Shown piece after piece: positions 54,407 through 63,698 of a stretch of DNA of 64,000 bases (within the stretch, counting starts at the first letter, position 1; each line of letters starts with the position of its first letter). The stretch is from Bacteroidota bacterium (GTDB lineage: Bacteria; Bacteroidota; Bacteroidia; AKYH767-A; 2013-40CM-41-45): NCBI GenBank assembly GCA_026391945.1, contig JAPLDA010000010.1, positions 28,582-92,581 of the forward strand, in the 5' to 3' direction. Under the pieces are notes generated by a model. The model made no database searches. It was not told where the DNA came from and saw only the letters and a program-made list of their open reading frames with translations. The position numbers and the translations under genes were made by a program.

Positions 54407-57322
54407 ATGAAAAAACTAATCAGTTCTTTATTCCTTATTCCTTATTCCTTATTCGTCAGTGCACAGGCCGATTATGCAAAGTACGTCAATCCATTCATCG
54501 GCACCGGTGGTCACGGACATACGTACCCGGGAGCAACCACACCGTTTGGAATGGTTCAGCTATCGCCGGATACGCGCATTGACGGAAGCTGGGATGGTTG
54601 TGGCGGATACCATTACAGCGACAGCATCATCTATGGTTTTTCGCATACTCATTTAAGCGGAACCGGTTGTTCTGATTACGGTGACATCATGCTGATGCCA
54701 ATAACAGGCGAACCATCGCTGGATAATAAAATTTATTCATCGAAATTTTCCCATGCCGATGAAACAGCTTCTGCAGGATATTACTCAGTGAAAATTGATA
54801 AGGGTGATGTTCTGGTTGAACTCTCTTCCACTACCCGCGTCGGAATGCATCGTTATACATTTGCGAAAGCAGGTGATGTGTCGGTTGTGCTGGACCTTAC
54901 GCATCGTGATAAATTGCTCGAAGGAAAAATTCACGCCGTGAACGCCACCACTTTTGAAGGGTTGAGAAGATCAGAAGCATGGGCGAAGGATCAGTGGGTT
55001 TTTTATCGCATTGAATTTTCAAAACCGGTGACCTATTCATTCATCGATAAAAAAGGTGGCAATGATCAGAAAGCATGGTTCAAATTCAACCTGAAAAAAA
55101 ATGAAAAACTATTGGTGAAGGTTTCACTTTCCTCTGTCAGTGAAGAAGGAGCGAAGAAAAATATGGAAACCGAACTTCCTCATTGGGATTTTGACAAAGT
55201 AAAAAAGGAAGCACGCGATGCCTGGCAAAAGGAACTTTCAAAAATTGAAGTGAGCGGTGGAACAGAAGAACAATTCAAAATATTTTACACGGCTCTTTAT
55301 CACACCATGGTTCAGCCGAATATTTACAACGATGCGGACGGACAATACCGTGGCCGTGATTTGAAGGTTCACAAGGCGGAAGGTTTCAATTACTACACGG
55401 TGTTTTCATTGTGGGATACGTTCCGTGCCTGGCATCCGCTCATGACGATCATCGACCGGAAGAGAACGCTTGATTACATCAAAACATTTCTGACACAATA
55501 TGAACAGGGCGGATTGTTACCGGTGTGGGAATTATCATCCAACGAAACAGAATGCATGATCGGTTATCATTCCGTCAGCGTCATTGCTGATGCTGCGATC
55601 AAGGGAATCAACGGCTTCAATATGGAAGAAGCCTTTGAGGCTATGAAAAAAAGCGCCGATTCGAAAGTGCGCTATGGGCTTGGTGCCTATATGGAAAAAG
55701 GTTGTTTAAGCGTGGAAGATGAATCGAACTCCGTTTCAAAAACGCTGGAGTATGCGTATGATGACTGGTGCATTGCACAGATGGCTCAACTCCTTCATCA
55801 CGATAAGGATTACGAACGATACATGGAACGTTCGCAGTCATGGAAAAATCTTTTCAATCAGGAAACAGGTTTTATGCGACCCAAAAAAAACGGTGGATGG
55901 CTCAAACCGTTCGATCCGTTTGAAGTGAATAACAATTACACGGAAGCAAATGCTTTTCAATATAGTTTTTTTGTGCCGCAGGAAATTGCAGGCTACGGGA
56001 AGGCGATTGGCGGTGATCAGGATTTTGAAAAAAAATTGGATGAACTATTTGCTGCTGAAAGTAAAACCACTGGCCGTGATCAGGCTGACATTACAGGAAT
56101 GATCGGGCAGTATGCGCATGGTAACGAGCCAAGCCATCACATGGCGTATTTATACAATTACATTGGCAAGCCCTGGAAGACTCAGGAAAGAGTCAGGAAG
56201 ATTCTCACGGAATTTTATCATGCAGCTCCCGATGGATTGATCGGCAATGAAGACTGCGGACAAATGAGTGCATGGTATGTGATGAGCGCCATGGGATTGT
56301 ACCAGGTTTGTCCGGGTTATCCGGCCTTTGATATTGTACCACCATTATTTCCTGAAATTAAATTGAATTTGGAGAGTGGTAAAAAACTTATGATCAAGGT
56401 GAATGGAGAAAATAACAGCTACTCATACATCAGGAATATTCAGTTTAAAAAAGATCCGGCGTATCCGAATACCATCATACCCTATGAAATGGTGATGGCT
56501 GGTGGTAACTTAAATTATTTTCTTGAATCCGATCCCTTGAAAACATCTGAAGATAAAAATCTCCAGTCGCATTATGCCGGAATGAATTCATCGTTTTTAT
56601 ATTCAATAATTGAGAATCCGGTGATCACTGCATCGGATCTTAAATTTCATGATTCAATTTTAGTGAGCGTTACTCCTTATGCGAAAGATGATCAGCTGTA
56701 CTACTCGGTATCCGGTGCCGGTTATGATACATCATTTAAAATTTATGCCGGGCCATTTTGTATTGATGCATCATCGCGAATAAAAGTATTTTCAAAAAGC
56801 AAAACGGAACTCAAAAGTAAAATGGTCACCGCTAATTTCTACAAGAACCCTCATCCCGGTTGGAAGATGAATCTTGTTTCAAAATATTCAAACCAGTACA
56901 CCGCTGGTGGTGATGAAGGTCTCATCGATGGAATCCGCGGCGATGTTGACTGGCAGAAAGGAAACTGGCAGGGTTATCAAAACGATTTTGAATGTGTGAT
57001 TGATTTGGGAAAGGAACAAAACATAGGAAGTTTTTCCGCCGGTTTTTTACAGGATGTCCGCGCATGGATACTGATGCCGAAAAAGGCGGAGTTCAGTTTT
57101 TCAACGGATGGAATAAATTATTCTGATCAAACCATGATCAGGAATACAGTGCATGATTCTGATTATACCACGCAAACAAAAGATTTCCGTACCATGTTAA
57201 TCCGTCCTGTGAATGCGCGTTACGTAAAAGTGAAAGCGGAGAACTACGGTAAACTTCCTGAATGGCATGCCGGGGCAGGAGGACAGGCATGGATTTTTAT
57301 TGATGAGATTTCTGTTCAGTAA
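54407..57322 (+). CDS. Alpha-mannosidase, GH92, with a C-terminal carbohydrate-binding-like domain
   Basis: 971 residues with signal peptide (LISSLFLIPYSLFVSAQ). NPFIGTGGHGHTYPGATTPFGMVQLSPD is the GH92 N-terminus, FSLWDTFRAWHPL lies in the middle and GNEDCGQMSAWYVMSAMGLYQ contains the catalytic glutamate. GH92 enzymes are calcium-dependent exo-alpha-mannosidases, often alpha-1,2. The last 160 residues (DGIRGDVDWQKGNWQGYQNDFECVIDLG) form a discoidin-like domain that also appears in the GH20 of this locus, suggesting shared targeting. Last gene of the locus. Confidence 0.94.
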   Translation: MKKLISSLFLIPYSLFVSAQADYAKYVNPFIGTGGHGHTYPGATTPFGMVQLSPDTRIDGSWDGCGGYHYSDSIIYGFSHTHLSGTGCSDYGDIMLMPITGEPSLDNKIYSSKFSHADETASAGYYSVKIDKGDVLVELSSTTRVGMHRYTFAKAGDVSVVLDLTHRDKLLEGKIHAVNATTFEGLRRSEAWAKDQWVFYRIEFSKPVTYSFIDKKGGNDQKAWFKFNLKKNEKLLVKVSLSSVSEEGAKKNMETELPHWDFDKVKKEARDAWQKELSKIEVSGGTEEQFKIFYTALYHTMVQPNIYNDADGQYRGRDLKVHKAEGFNYYTVFSLWDTFRAWHPLMTIIDRKRTLDYIKTFLTQYEQGGLLPVWELSSNETECMIGYHSVSVIADAAIKGINGFNMEEAFEAMKKSADSKVRYGLGAYMEKGCLSVEDESNSVSKTLEYAYDDWCIAQMAQLLHHDKDYERYMERSQSWKNLFNQETGFMRPKKNGGWLKPFDPFEVNNNYTEANAFQYSFFVPQEIAGYGKAIGGDQDFEKKLDELFAAESKTTGRDQADITGMIGQYAHGNEPSHHMAYLYNYIGKPWKTQERVRKILTEFYHAAPDGLIGNEDCGQMSAWYVMSAMGLYQVCPGYPAFDIVPPLFPEIKLNLESGKKLMIKVNGENNSYSYIRNIQFKKDPAYPNTIIPYEMVMAGGNLNYFLESDPLKTSEDKNLQSHYAGMNSSFLYSIIENPVITASDLKFHDSILVSVTPYAKDDQLYYSVSGAGYDTSFKIYAGPFCIDASSRIKVFSKSKTELKSKMVTANFYKNPHPGWKMNLVSKYSNQYTAGGDEGLIDGIRGDVDWQKGNWQGYQNDFECVIDLGKEQNIGSFSAGFLQDVRAWILMPKKAEFSFSTDGINYSDQTMIRNTVHDSDYTTQTKDFRTMLIRPVNARYVKVKAENYGKLPEWHAGAGGQAWIFIDEISVQ

Positions 57323-57334
57323 TACAACCGAAAC

Positions 57335-57413
57335 ATTGGTCGCATGGTCTTATGGTCTGTCGTCTTATCGTCACAAAGTTGATTAAGTAAATTGGTTGAT
57401 TGAGTTAATTTTT
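57335..57413. repeat. Low-complexity intergenic repeat related to 36757-36829
   Basis: GGTCGCATGGTCTTATGGTCTGTCGTCTTATCGTC followed by AAGTTGATTAAGTAAATTGGTTGATTGAG. The first half is the complement-type of the GACGAT/GACCA tract at 36757, the second half shares GTTGATTA with it. It lies between the convergent GH92 and dinB-like genes. Confidence 0.5.
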
Positions 57414-57441
57414 CTTTTAACTCTTAATTCCCTTCCTCCAT

Positions 57442-57942
57442 CTACTTCATCGGCTCTCTCCCGAAGGCAACCCACTCTTCTTTTGTCGGACCGTAAACGC
57501 CAACCGGTTTCAGTCCGGCCAAGCGCATGAGCGGAAACATTTCTGCACGGTGATGCGCTTCATGCCTGATCAGGATCTGCAGGGTAGTGCCGCGTTTCCA
57601 TTTCTGTCCGTACATGTCATCTTCTTTTTCAAGGTCAGCATCGCTCCAATTTTTACTTACTTCTTCTGCCAGTGATTTGGCGCCCTGTTCATAGGCCTCA
57701 CAGATTTCTTTCACTGATTCACCAGTGTAATCTTCCTGGTCTTTCACCTTCACATCCAATCCTGTGAGCAACATCATTTCGCGTAAAGTATGAGTGATGT
57801 GCCAGGCAAGAAATCCGAGTGAACGCACGTCGTCATGGACTTTTTTATCCAGTGATTCGTCAGAAAGTGATTTGAAAATTTTTAGCGTGCTGGCTGATTC
57901 ATATTTCCAGTCGGTAAGAAAATCGTTGACAGTTCTGTACAT
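57442..57942 (-). CDS. DinB-family protein
   Basis: 166 residues, four-helix bundle of the DinB/YfiT superfamily. The three metal-ligand histidines are visible: one in FLAWHITHTLREM and two in LIRHEAHHRAEMFPLMRLAG. Such proteins are often thiol transferases or of unknown function, and the name does not imply a damage response. Ends YGPTKEEWVAFGREP. No operon partner; the convergent GH92 gene ends 119 bp away. Confidence 0.83.
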   Translation of the reverse strand: MYRTVNDFLTDWKYESASTLKIFKSLSDESLDKKVHDDVRSLGFLAWHITHTLREMMLLTGLDVKVKDQEDYTGESVKEICEAYEQGAKSLAEEVSKNWSDADLEKEDDMYGQKWKRGTTLQILIRHEAHHRAEMFPLMRLAGLKPVGVYGPTKEEWVAFGREPMK

Positions 57943-58022
57943 GGTTTTTTATTTTCAGCAATGATAAATGAAATCGACTGAATACAAAAGTTAAGGTTTT
58001 CAAAATGTTTCAGGAACAGGAA

Positions 58023-58553
58023 TCAAAACATTTTCTGATGAAGTTCATGAACACGGATGAAGATCATTTTAAACCATTCGGTATAGCCATGTTCATTTTT
58101 AGAAATGTCCCGTTGTAAATCATGGAAGGGAATATACTGCTGGTTTTTCACTTCCTGCGGATTCAAAACCGGTTGCTGATCAGAAATTCCGGTGAACACA
58201 TGATCGTATTCATGTTCAATTAAACCATTACCAAGTTCAGCCCGGTAAATAAAATGAAAAGCTTTTTTCAGCTCACACGAAATTCCAATCTCAAACTGCA
58301 ATCTTTTTTGAGCAGCATCTTCCGTTTGTTCTCCCGGCAACGGATGTCCGCAGCAGGCATTGGTCCATAATCCGCCGGAATGATATTTAGATAGAGCACG
58401 TTGCTGCAGCAGCCATTCTCCCTTCGTGTTGAAGATGAAAACAGAAAATGCCCGGTGCAAAATTCCTTTTTCATGCGCTTCCATTTTCGGAATCACACCG
58501 ATTGGATGATCGGTTTCATCAACACAAATTAATAATTGTTCTTTGGTCTCCAT
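58023..58553 (-). CDS. idi: Isopentenyl-diphosphate delta-isomerase, type I
   Basis: 176 residues, Nudix-fold isomerase interconverting IPP and DMAPP in the cytoplasm. The catalytic cysteine lies in WTNACCGHPLPGE, HRAFSVFIF precedes it, and the catalytic glutamate region reads GLIEHEYDHVFTG. Length fits bacterial Idi. Since type I Idi is not essential with the MEP route, its presence says little about which isoprenoid pathway is used. Single gene with an upstream TAATTTTG element (58604-58611, minus strand). Confidence 0.93.
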   Translation of the reverse strand: METKEQLLICVDETDHPIGVIPKMEAHEKGILHRAFSVFIFNTKGEWLLQQRALSKYHSGGLWTNACCGHPLPGEQTEDAAQKRLQFEIGISCELKKAFHFIYRAELGNGLIEHEYDHVFTGISDQQPVLNPQEVKNQQYIPFHDLQRDISKNEHGYTEWFKMIFIRVHELHQKMF

Positions 58554-58660
58554 CGAAATGATAACAGGTGAAGGGAAAAAAATATTTTACTCTTTGTTCC
58601 GCACAAAATTATATAAAAGATACTTCTGAGAGAACATAACATAAAAGATGGGTTCGGTCG

Positions 58661-60211
58661 TCAATGAGAAGTTGCAGAAGCGATGTTGCTTCGTTTGAAT
58701 TTCTGAAGGTACAGCAATGGAATGCACAGGATGAAGACTACACCTGTAAACCAGAATCCATCCATGTAACTCAGGAGAAAGGTTTGTTTCAAAACGGCCA
58801 CTTCAATGGCTTTGTATGCCAATGAAGCTGCATCAACTGCGGCATACCCCTTGGCGATGAAATTATTGTAAATGCCATTGAAGCGTTCTGAAAACGCATT
58901 GTCGTACACATTAATATGAGTAAGCAAAACGGAACGATGATATCCCTGTCGAAGGTGAATGAGTGTGGTGATCAGTGCAATTCCAAAGGATCCCCCGAGT
59001 TGTCTCATCATGTTATTCAGTCCGGTCGCCTGTGCGAGATCTTTTGGCTGAACATCACTGAAAGCAAGAGCCGTGAGTGGAACGAACAACATGCTTAACC
59101 CGATGCCACGGAGGATCAGCGGGATGTAGAAATTTACTTCTCCGGATTCAAGATTTGATTTTCCAAGCGTGATGGTAAAGAGATAGAAAAATAAAAATCC
59201 GACGGATGCAAGAATCTGTGCGGGAACTTTCCGCTGCAGCATTTTCCCCACGAACGGCATCATCATGATCGTGGCCAGTCCGCCGGGGATCATCAGTTCA
59301 CCTGTCTGCTGGGCGCTGAAGCCAAGTAAGTTCTGGCAGAAAACCGGGAAAATAAAAACAGATGAGAACAATCCGAAACCAAGGATGAACGTGGTGAACA
59401 TGCCGATGGCCAGCGATCTGTTTTTCATGATGCGAAGGTTCACCACCGGGTGATCGGTGTACAATTCCTGGATGACGAATGCAGTCATCGAGATCACGGA
59501 TACCATGGAAAGAATTGTGATGTAAGGTCTGTTAAACCAGTCTTCGCTTTCTCCGCGTTCAAGTACAATCTGCAACGAACCGATTCCGATCGTGAGCAGG
59601 ATGATGCCGATCCAGTCCACATGATCGCTTTGATGATGTGCATGGATAGAGTCTTTGATGAAATTAGCGGTTAGCAACACGGCGATGATTCCAAGAGGGA
59701 TGTTCACAAAAAATATCCACGGCCAGGTCCAGTGATCAGTGATCACTCCGCCCAGTGTGGGGCCGAATGTCGGGCCAACCACCACTCCCAATCCGAACAG
59801 CGCCATCGCCGTTCCCAATTGTTTCTTCGGCCACGTCTCAATGAGGATGGATTGTGAGGTGGATAACAATCCTCCCCCGCCGATACCCTGTATGAAACGA
59901 AAGATGACGAGTTCCCAGATGTTGTTTGCATTCCCGCAAAAGAACGAAGCGATGGTGAAGAGAATGATGGAAGCGGTGAAATAATTTTTTCGCCCGTACC
60001 GGTTGCTGAGCCATCCGCTCATCGGCAGGATGATCACGTTGGCAACAGCATACGCCGTAACCACCCAGCCTACATCTTCGAGAGTAGCGCCGAGGTTTCC
60101 CATGATTTGCGGAAGCGATACATTCACTACCGTCGTATCGATCAGTTCCAGCAATGCAGCAAGAATGACTGTAAACGTTATGATGAATTTTCTGAAACCG
60201 GTTTCAACCAT
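58661..60211 (-). CDS. Multidrug efflux MFS transporter, EmrB/QacA (DHA2) type
   Basis: 516 residues with about 14 membrane helices, the DHA2 topology. LIDTTVVNVSLPQIMGNLGAT is motif D1, WLSNRYGRKNYF motif A, RFIQGIGGGGLLSTSQSIL motif B and GLGVVVGPTFGPTLGGVI motif C. It forms a tripartite pump with the HlyD-type protein encoded 130 bp upstream; the outer-membrane TolC-like partner is not in the window. Substrates are unknown. Expression should follow the TetR regulator at 61426. Confidence 0.92.
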   Translation of the reverse strand: MVETGFRKFIITFTVILAALLELIDTTVVNVSLPQIMGNLGATLEDVGWVVTAYAVANVIILPMSGWLSNRYGRKNYFTASIILFTIASFFCGNANNIWELVIFRFIQGIGGGGLLSTSQSILIETWPKKQLGTAMALFGLGVVVGPTFGPTLGGVITDHWTWPWIFFVNIPLGIIAVLLTANFIKDSIHAHHQSDHVDWIGIILLTIGIGSLQIVLERGESEDWFNRPYITILSMVSVISMTAFVIQELYTDHPVVNLRIMKNRSLAIGMFTTFILGFGLFSSVFIFPVFCQNLLGFSAQQTGELMIPGGLATIMMMPFVGKMLQRKVPAQILASVGFLFFYLFTITLGKSNLESGEVNFYIPLILRGIGLSMLFVPLTALAFSDVQPKDLAQATGLNNMMRQLGGSFGIALITTLIHLRQGYHRSVLLTHINVYDNAFSERFNGIYNNFIAKGYAAVDAASLAYKAIEVAVLKQTFLLSYMDGFWFTGVVFILCIPLLYLQKFKRSNIASATSH

Positions 60212-60341
60212 GTATTGTTTGGTGTTTCCTTGATAGAAGAAATCTTTAGTATGATTTCTGATACGCCATTAATTCGCTGAATGATCCCATTATTTTTTTG
60301 TTTAGGTATTATGCTGGACTGCCAACTGTGAACTCATTCCG

Positions 60342-61388
60342 TCAATCCACCTTCACCGAAACCCTCACACTCATGCCCGCCCGGAGTTTGTCCATGATTT
60401 CTTTCGTTGCATTTATTTTAATTTTTACTGGAATGCGTTGAACCACTTTTACAAAATTTCCGGTTGCGTTATCGGGAGGCAACAGGCTGAACTTTGCTCC
60501 TGTTGCGGCGGAGAAGGAATAAACAATTCCGCTGATTGTTTCATCCGGGAAAGCATCAGCATGTATTTCCACCGGGAGACCTGTCTTCATTTTTTCAAGT
60601 TGTGTTTCCTTGAAGTTGGCGACAACAAAAGCTCCGTTGCCTGAAACAATTGCAAACAGGGGTGTTCCCGCATTTACATACTGGCCGTTTTGTATATTTT
60701 TTTTTGAAGCATGCCCGGAAGCCGGCGCTGTAATGGTTGCATAGCTTAACTGAAGTTTTGCAAAATCCACGTCAGCTTGCCGCTGGGCGAGTACACTTTG
60801 GGCAACTGCCACTTGCTGAACGGAGACTTGTTCCTGCAGGGAGGAAGATGATTGCTGCCTGGAAGCTGATTCCAGTTGTGCATCAGCAGAAAGTTTTTCT
60901 GCCTTCGCCGCATCGAATTGCTGTTGTGTTATGGCCTGGTCGCTGACCAGTTTCTGGTAACGGTTGAAATCCTGTGTTGCTTTCCATACTTTCACTTTTG
61001 CTGTTTCGGTATTGGATGATGAAGTCGCTGCATTGGCTTGTGCGGTGGCAACATTGGCTTTGGCAACCAATATGGCGGCGGCAGCGTTATCCACAGCGGC
61101 TTGTGCCTGTTGCAGTTTAACCCGGAGATCGCGGTCATCAAGCATGACAAGCGTATCACCTTTGGTAACCAGTTGGTTTTCTTCGAACCGGATTTCATTC
61201 ACATAACCGGGTACACGTGAGAGTACCGGGCTGATGTCGGCGTCCACCTGTGCATCATCGGTATCTTCGTGATGCAATGAATAGATGTACTTGTTAATGC
61301 CGAAAGCAGCAGCACTCACCAGCACAACAGCGAGGATGAACAGCGGTGCTTTTTTTTTCTTTGATTTTGGTTGATCCGTATTTTCCAT
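60342..61388 (-). CDS. HlyD/EmrA-type membrane fusion protein
   Basis: 348 residues. A membrane anchor lies at about 14-30 (APLFILAVVLVSAAAFGI), then a barrel-sandwich half-motif (DADISPVLSRVPGYVNEIRFEENQLVTKGDTLVMLD), a long Ala/Gln-rich coiled coil (VDNAAAAILVAKANVATAQANAA...), the second lipoyl half (ATITAPASGHASKKNIQNGQYVNAGTPLF) and a beta-barrel end. It bridges the MFS pump to an outer-membrane channel. Second gene of the tetR operon, 37 bp behind the regulator. Confidence 0.92.
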   Translation of the reverse strand: MENTDQPKSKKKKAPLFILAVVLVSAAAFGINKYIYSLHHEDTDDAQVDADISPVLSRVPGYVNEIRFEENQLVTKGDTLVMLDDRDLRVKLQQAQAAVDNAAAAILVAKANVATAQANAATSSSNTETAKVKVWKATQDFNRYQKLVSDQAITQQQFDAAKAEKLSADAQLESASRQQSSSSLQEQVSVQQVAVAQSVLAQRQADVDFAKLQLSYATITAPASGHASKKNIQNGQYVNAGTPLFAIVSGNGAFVVANFKETQLEKMKTGLPVEIHADAFPDETISGIVYSFSAATGAKFSLLPPDNATGNFVKVVQRIPVKIKINATKEIMDKLRAGMSVRVSVKVD

Positions 61389-61425
61389 AGCTGAATTATT
61401 TTACCCTTGATTCTTGTTTCTAAAT

Positions 61426-62040
61426 CTATTTCCTGATCAACAGGTGGTTCTTTAAAATATCCCGGAGGTGTTTCTTTACTCTTGTTTTATTTTTTTCATC
61501 GAAGATGGAATTTGTTTCGGGATCCAGGTTGATCATTTTGCACGCCAGCATCGACGACTTGGTTACCTGTGAGATGGTTCCGATCAGGGTGGCGATCGTA
61601 CATTCGATGTCTACTTTCCGGAAAACTTTTTTTCGTTGTCCTTCTTCGATCATCTTGCGGATCTCATTCATGTTCCGCATGAGGATGTCGACGATCACTT
61701 CATGCATTTTAGAACGTTGCTGAAGGGCGATTTCCCGCTGAAGTATTTTATGAAACCGGTGATTATCAAAGATGCGGTCCACATACAGGTCAACCAGCTT
61801 TTCAATCCTTGTCATCGGATCGTATTCTTTCCGGGAAAGTTCCATGAGCTGTTCGCGGGAAGTTCCGGCGCGGTATTCCACCAGCGCTTTGAAGAGCTTT
61901 TCCTTGGAACCGAAATAGTACGACACCATGGCCACGTTGATGCGCGCTTTTTTCGCAAGCTTCCGCACGGACGTACCTTCGAAGCCATGTTCGGCAAACA
62001 AGGCTTCAGCAGCTTCCAGTATCTGTTCTTTCTTATCCAT
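61426..62040 (-). CDS. TetR-family transcriptional repressor of the efflux operon
   Basis: 204 residues from the ATG at 62040; the track's TTG start at 62073 lies at the edge of the promoter. The helix-turn-helix is KEQILEAAEALFAEHGFEGTSVRKLAKKARINVAMVSYYFGSKEKLFKALVE (residues 3-55). The ligand domain shows no recognisable motif. Two palindromes lie on its own promoter, so it should repress itself and the downstream pump genes until a ligand binds. Confidence 0.9.
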   Translation of the reverse strand: MDKKEQILEAAEALFAEHGFEGTSVRKLAKKARINVAMVSYYFGSKEKLFKALVEYRAGTSREQLMELSRKEYDPMTRIEKLVDLYVDRIFDNHRFHKILQREIALQQRSKMHEVIVDILMRNMNEIRKMIEEGQRKKVFRKVDIECTIATLIGTISQVTKSSMLACKMINLDPETNSIFDEKNKTRVKKHLRDILKNHLLIRK

Positions 62041-62060
62041 GGCGGTTTTAAAAGGCGGGA

Positions 62061-62090
62061 CAAAATTAAACAAGTGTTTAATTTAAACAA
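62061..62090 (-). promoter_or_regulatory. Promoter of the tetR-hlyD-MFS operon
   Basis: On the minus strand TTG (62088-62090), 19 bases, TAATTTTG (62061-62068): an exact TTG-N19-TAnnTTTG. Predicted start near 62054, leaving a leader of about 14 bases before the ATG at 62040. Confidence 0.7.
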
Positions 62091-62098
62091 GCGTTTAA
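62066..62098. promoter_or_regulatory. Two TetR operator palindromes
   Basis: TTAAACAAGTGTTTAA (62066-62081, perfect 7-base arms around AG) and TTAAACAAGCGTTTAA (62083-62098, one mismatch). Their centres are 17 bp apart; they cover the end of the -7 box, the spacer and the -33 TTG of the operon promoter. Confidence 0.8.
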
Positions 62099-62246
62099 TA
62101 AAAAATTTAACCGGTTAGCTTTGCCGGACTCTTCAAAAAATCGGCTTTTGCGCAACTGTTATAATCACTGGTCAACAGAGCGAAGCAGATATTCCGGGCA
62201 GTAAAAAAAATTAAATGGGAGCGGGAGGCGGGATGGTTTTTGAATA

Positions 62247-63077
62247 TTATTTTTTATCCATTTTCTTTTTCTCTTTTGCCATCGGTAGGAAATTTTCGGA
62301 TGTGATAACGGGTTTCCCTGTTTTCTGTTCCAATGCAAGCCGGGCATTCCTGGCAATTCTTCCGCCTTTCTTTCCTGCCGTGGCGTTTTGTTTTAAACCT
62401 TTCGCTTTTTCTGTTTCTGCAATTTGTCTGGTAGAAAGTTCCGCCAGTGCTGTAAAAATAAGTTCTGCTTCCGTCATGTGGTCACGCAGGTTTTGTGTTT
62501 TCAAACCTTTCAAATCTTTGTGCTTCTTCACGGTTAATCCTGTCCATTCCTGGTGAATGATGTTGGTGAGAAAAGCAAATTCGTCCCGCTTCTCCACACC
62601 GCTTTGCTTCCAGTAATCTGTCAGTTTGTTTCGCGTTTCCTGCCCGGTCATTCGTTGCTGAATCCACTTTTCACTTCTCCCCAATTGGTGCCAGTTTTCT
62701 CTCGCCCTGTCTAAACTTTGTTCCGGGTCAGAAATTTCCTGTATCCTCTCGTATCCTACTTTTGCCAGCCATTGTTTAAATGGTTCGGCTTTGGGTGAGG
62801 GGATGGATTGAATCAGACGAAGTAGTTGTTCGGTGTCGGCAACGTCGGTCATTCTCATTTTCCCATCGGATGCTTCCATTTTCAAACCGTGACAGTTCGT
62901 CACGGTTTCATTACCTTCCTTTTTCAGGCGTTCCTTTAGTTTTCTCCAATATGCCAGAGGGTCAATGCTTTCAGTAAGTATTGCTACAATATCAGTTATT
63001 GAGAAATACCATTTCTGTTCTTGTTCGTTCCAGGACGAACGGATCTTTTTACTTTCAAATAATTGAATGTTGCTCAT
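62247..63077 (-). CDS. DinD-like protein with a Bro-N domain
   Basis: 276 residues. The N-terminal Bro-N-like region (KIRSSWNEQEQKWYFSITDIVAIL) is followed by the DinD-type core with LLRLIQSIPSPKAEPFKQWLAKVGYERIQEISDPE and LKTQNLRDHMTEAELIFTALAE, and a basic Gly-rich tail (KKGGRIARNARLALEQKTG). E. coli DinD is a LexA-controlled protein that inhibits RecA-mediated strand exchange; whether this homologue does the same is not known. Such genes are spotty in Bacteroidota and often near mobile DNA. Lies 82 bp downstream of a GNAT gene. Confidence 0.83.
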   Translation of the reverse strand: MSNIQLFESKKIRSSWNEQEQKWYFSITDIVAILTESIDPLAYWRKLKERLKKEGNETVTNCHGLKMEASDGKMRMTDVADTEQLLRLIQSIPSPKAEPFKQWLAKVGYERIQEISDPEQSLDRARENWHQLGRSEKWIQQRMTGQETRNKLTDYWKQSGVEKRDEFAFLTNIIHQEWTGLTVKKHKDLKGLKTQNLRDHMTEAELIFTALAELSTRQIAETEKAKGLKQNATAGKKGGRIARNARLALEQKTGKPVITSENFLPMAKEKKKMDKK

Positions 63078-63159
63078 GAGAAAAAATTTTAAGAGTTAAA
63101 TTCAGTATAAAGTTATTTTTTATTTTGGTTTTGAAAAAGAAAAAATTGCAATGGGTCCT

Positions 63160-63654
63160 TCACTTTTTACGGGTCTTTATTTCCCGTTTCTTCAACGGCA
63201 AACCCGTTTCAGCGCCCAGTTTTTCCGAAAGCACATTGCCTTCCGTGGTGAAGGGCCAAACGAACAATGTCCCGATCGGATGTAGCGAACGGATTTTTTC
63301 AATCGCTTCGAGGCAGATCCGTTTCGCGATTCCTTTGCCGCGGTATTCAGGAAGTGCAATGGCAGAGCAAAGATAAAGAGCCTCGTACTTCATGTTTGGT
63401 TGTATGCGGTCGAAAAGTTCCTGTTCAGAAATGTTTCCGGCTATAAATAAATTCATCAGTTCTGTGGTAGTGGGAATTAAAAGTATCCAGATGCACGGGC
63501 CGTTGCCTTCGTTGTATTCCGAAACGGTGGCCGGGTGAATCTTCTGCAGTTGTTCAATCACCCCCTCGTTCACCTGGAGTTGCGCAGGATCGTTCCGGGT
63601 GGAAAATACCTCATCCACGAGGTGAAGCATGCGGGAAAGATTGGTTTCGTTCAT
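63160..63654 (-). CDS. GNAT-family N-acetyltransferase
   Basis: 164 residues. Acetyl-CoA loop appears as ALYLCSAIALPEYRGKGIAKRICLEAIEKI, the R/Q-x-x-G-x-G/A pattern of GNAT enzymes. The N-terminal half is unlike well-known subfamilies and the substrate is unknown. An upstream TATCTTTG (63695-63702 on the minus strand) could be its -7 box. Two palindromes in the leader may be operator sites. Confidence 0.82.
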   Translation of the reverse strand: MNETNLSRMLHLVDEVFSTRNDPAQLQVNEGVIEQLQKIHPATVSEYNEGNGPCIWILLIPTTTELMNLFIAGNISEQELFDRIQPNMKYEALYLCSAIALPEYRGKGIAKRICLEAIEKIRSLHPIGTLFVWPFTTEGNVLSEKLGAETGLPLKKREIKTRKK

Positions 63655-63663
63655 GTAAAAATA

Positions 63664-63698
63664 TTTACAAACAGATTTTTGTAAATGGTTTGTACAAA
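63664..63698. promoter_or_regulatory. Palindromes in the GNAT gene leader
   Basis: TTTACAAA (63664-63671) and TTTGTAAA (63678-63685) form an inverted repeat with a 6-base centre, and TTTGTACAAA (63689-63698) is a 10-base palindrome touching the -7 candidate. Possible regulator-binding sites. Confidence 0.4.
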
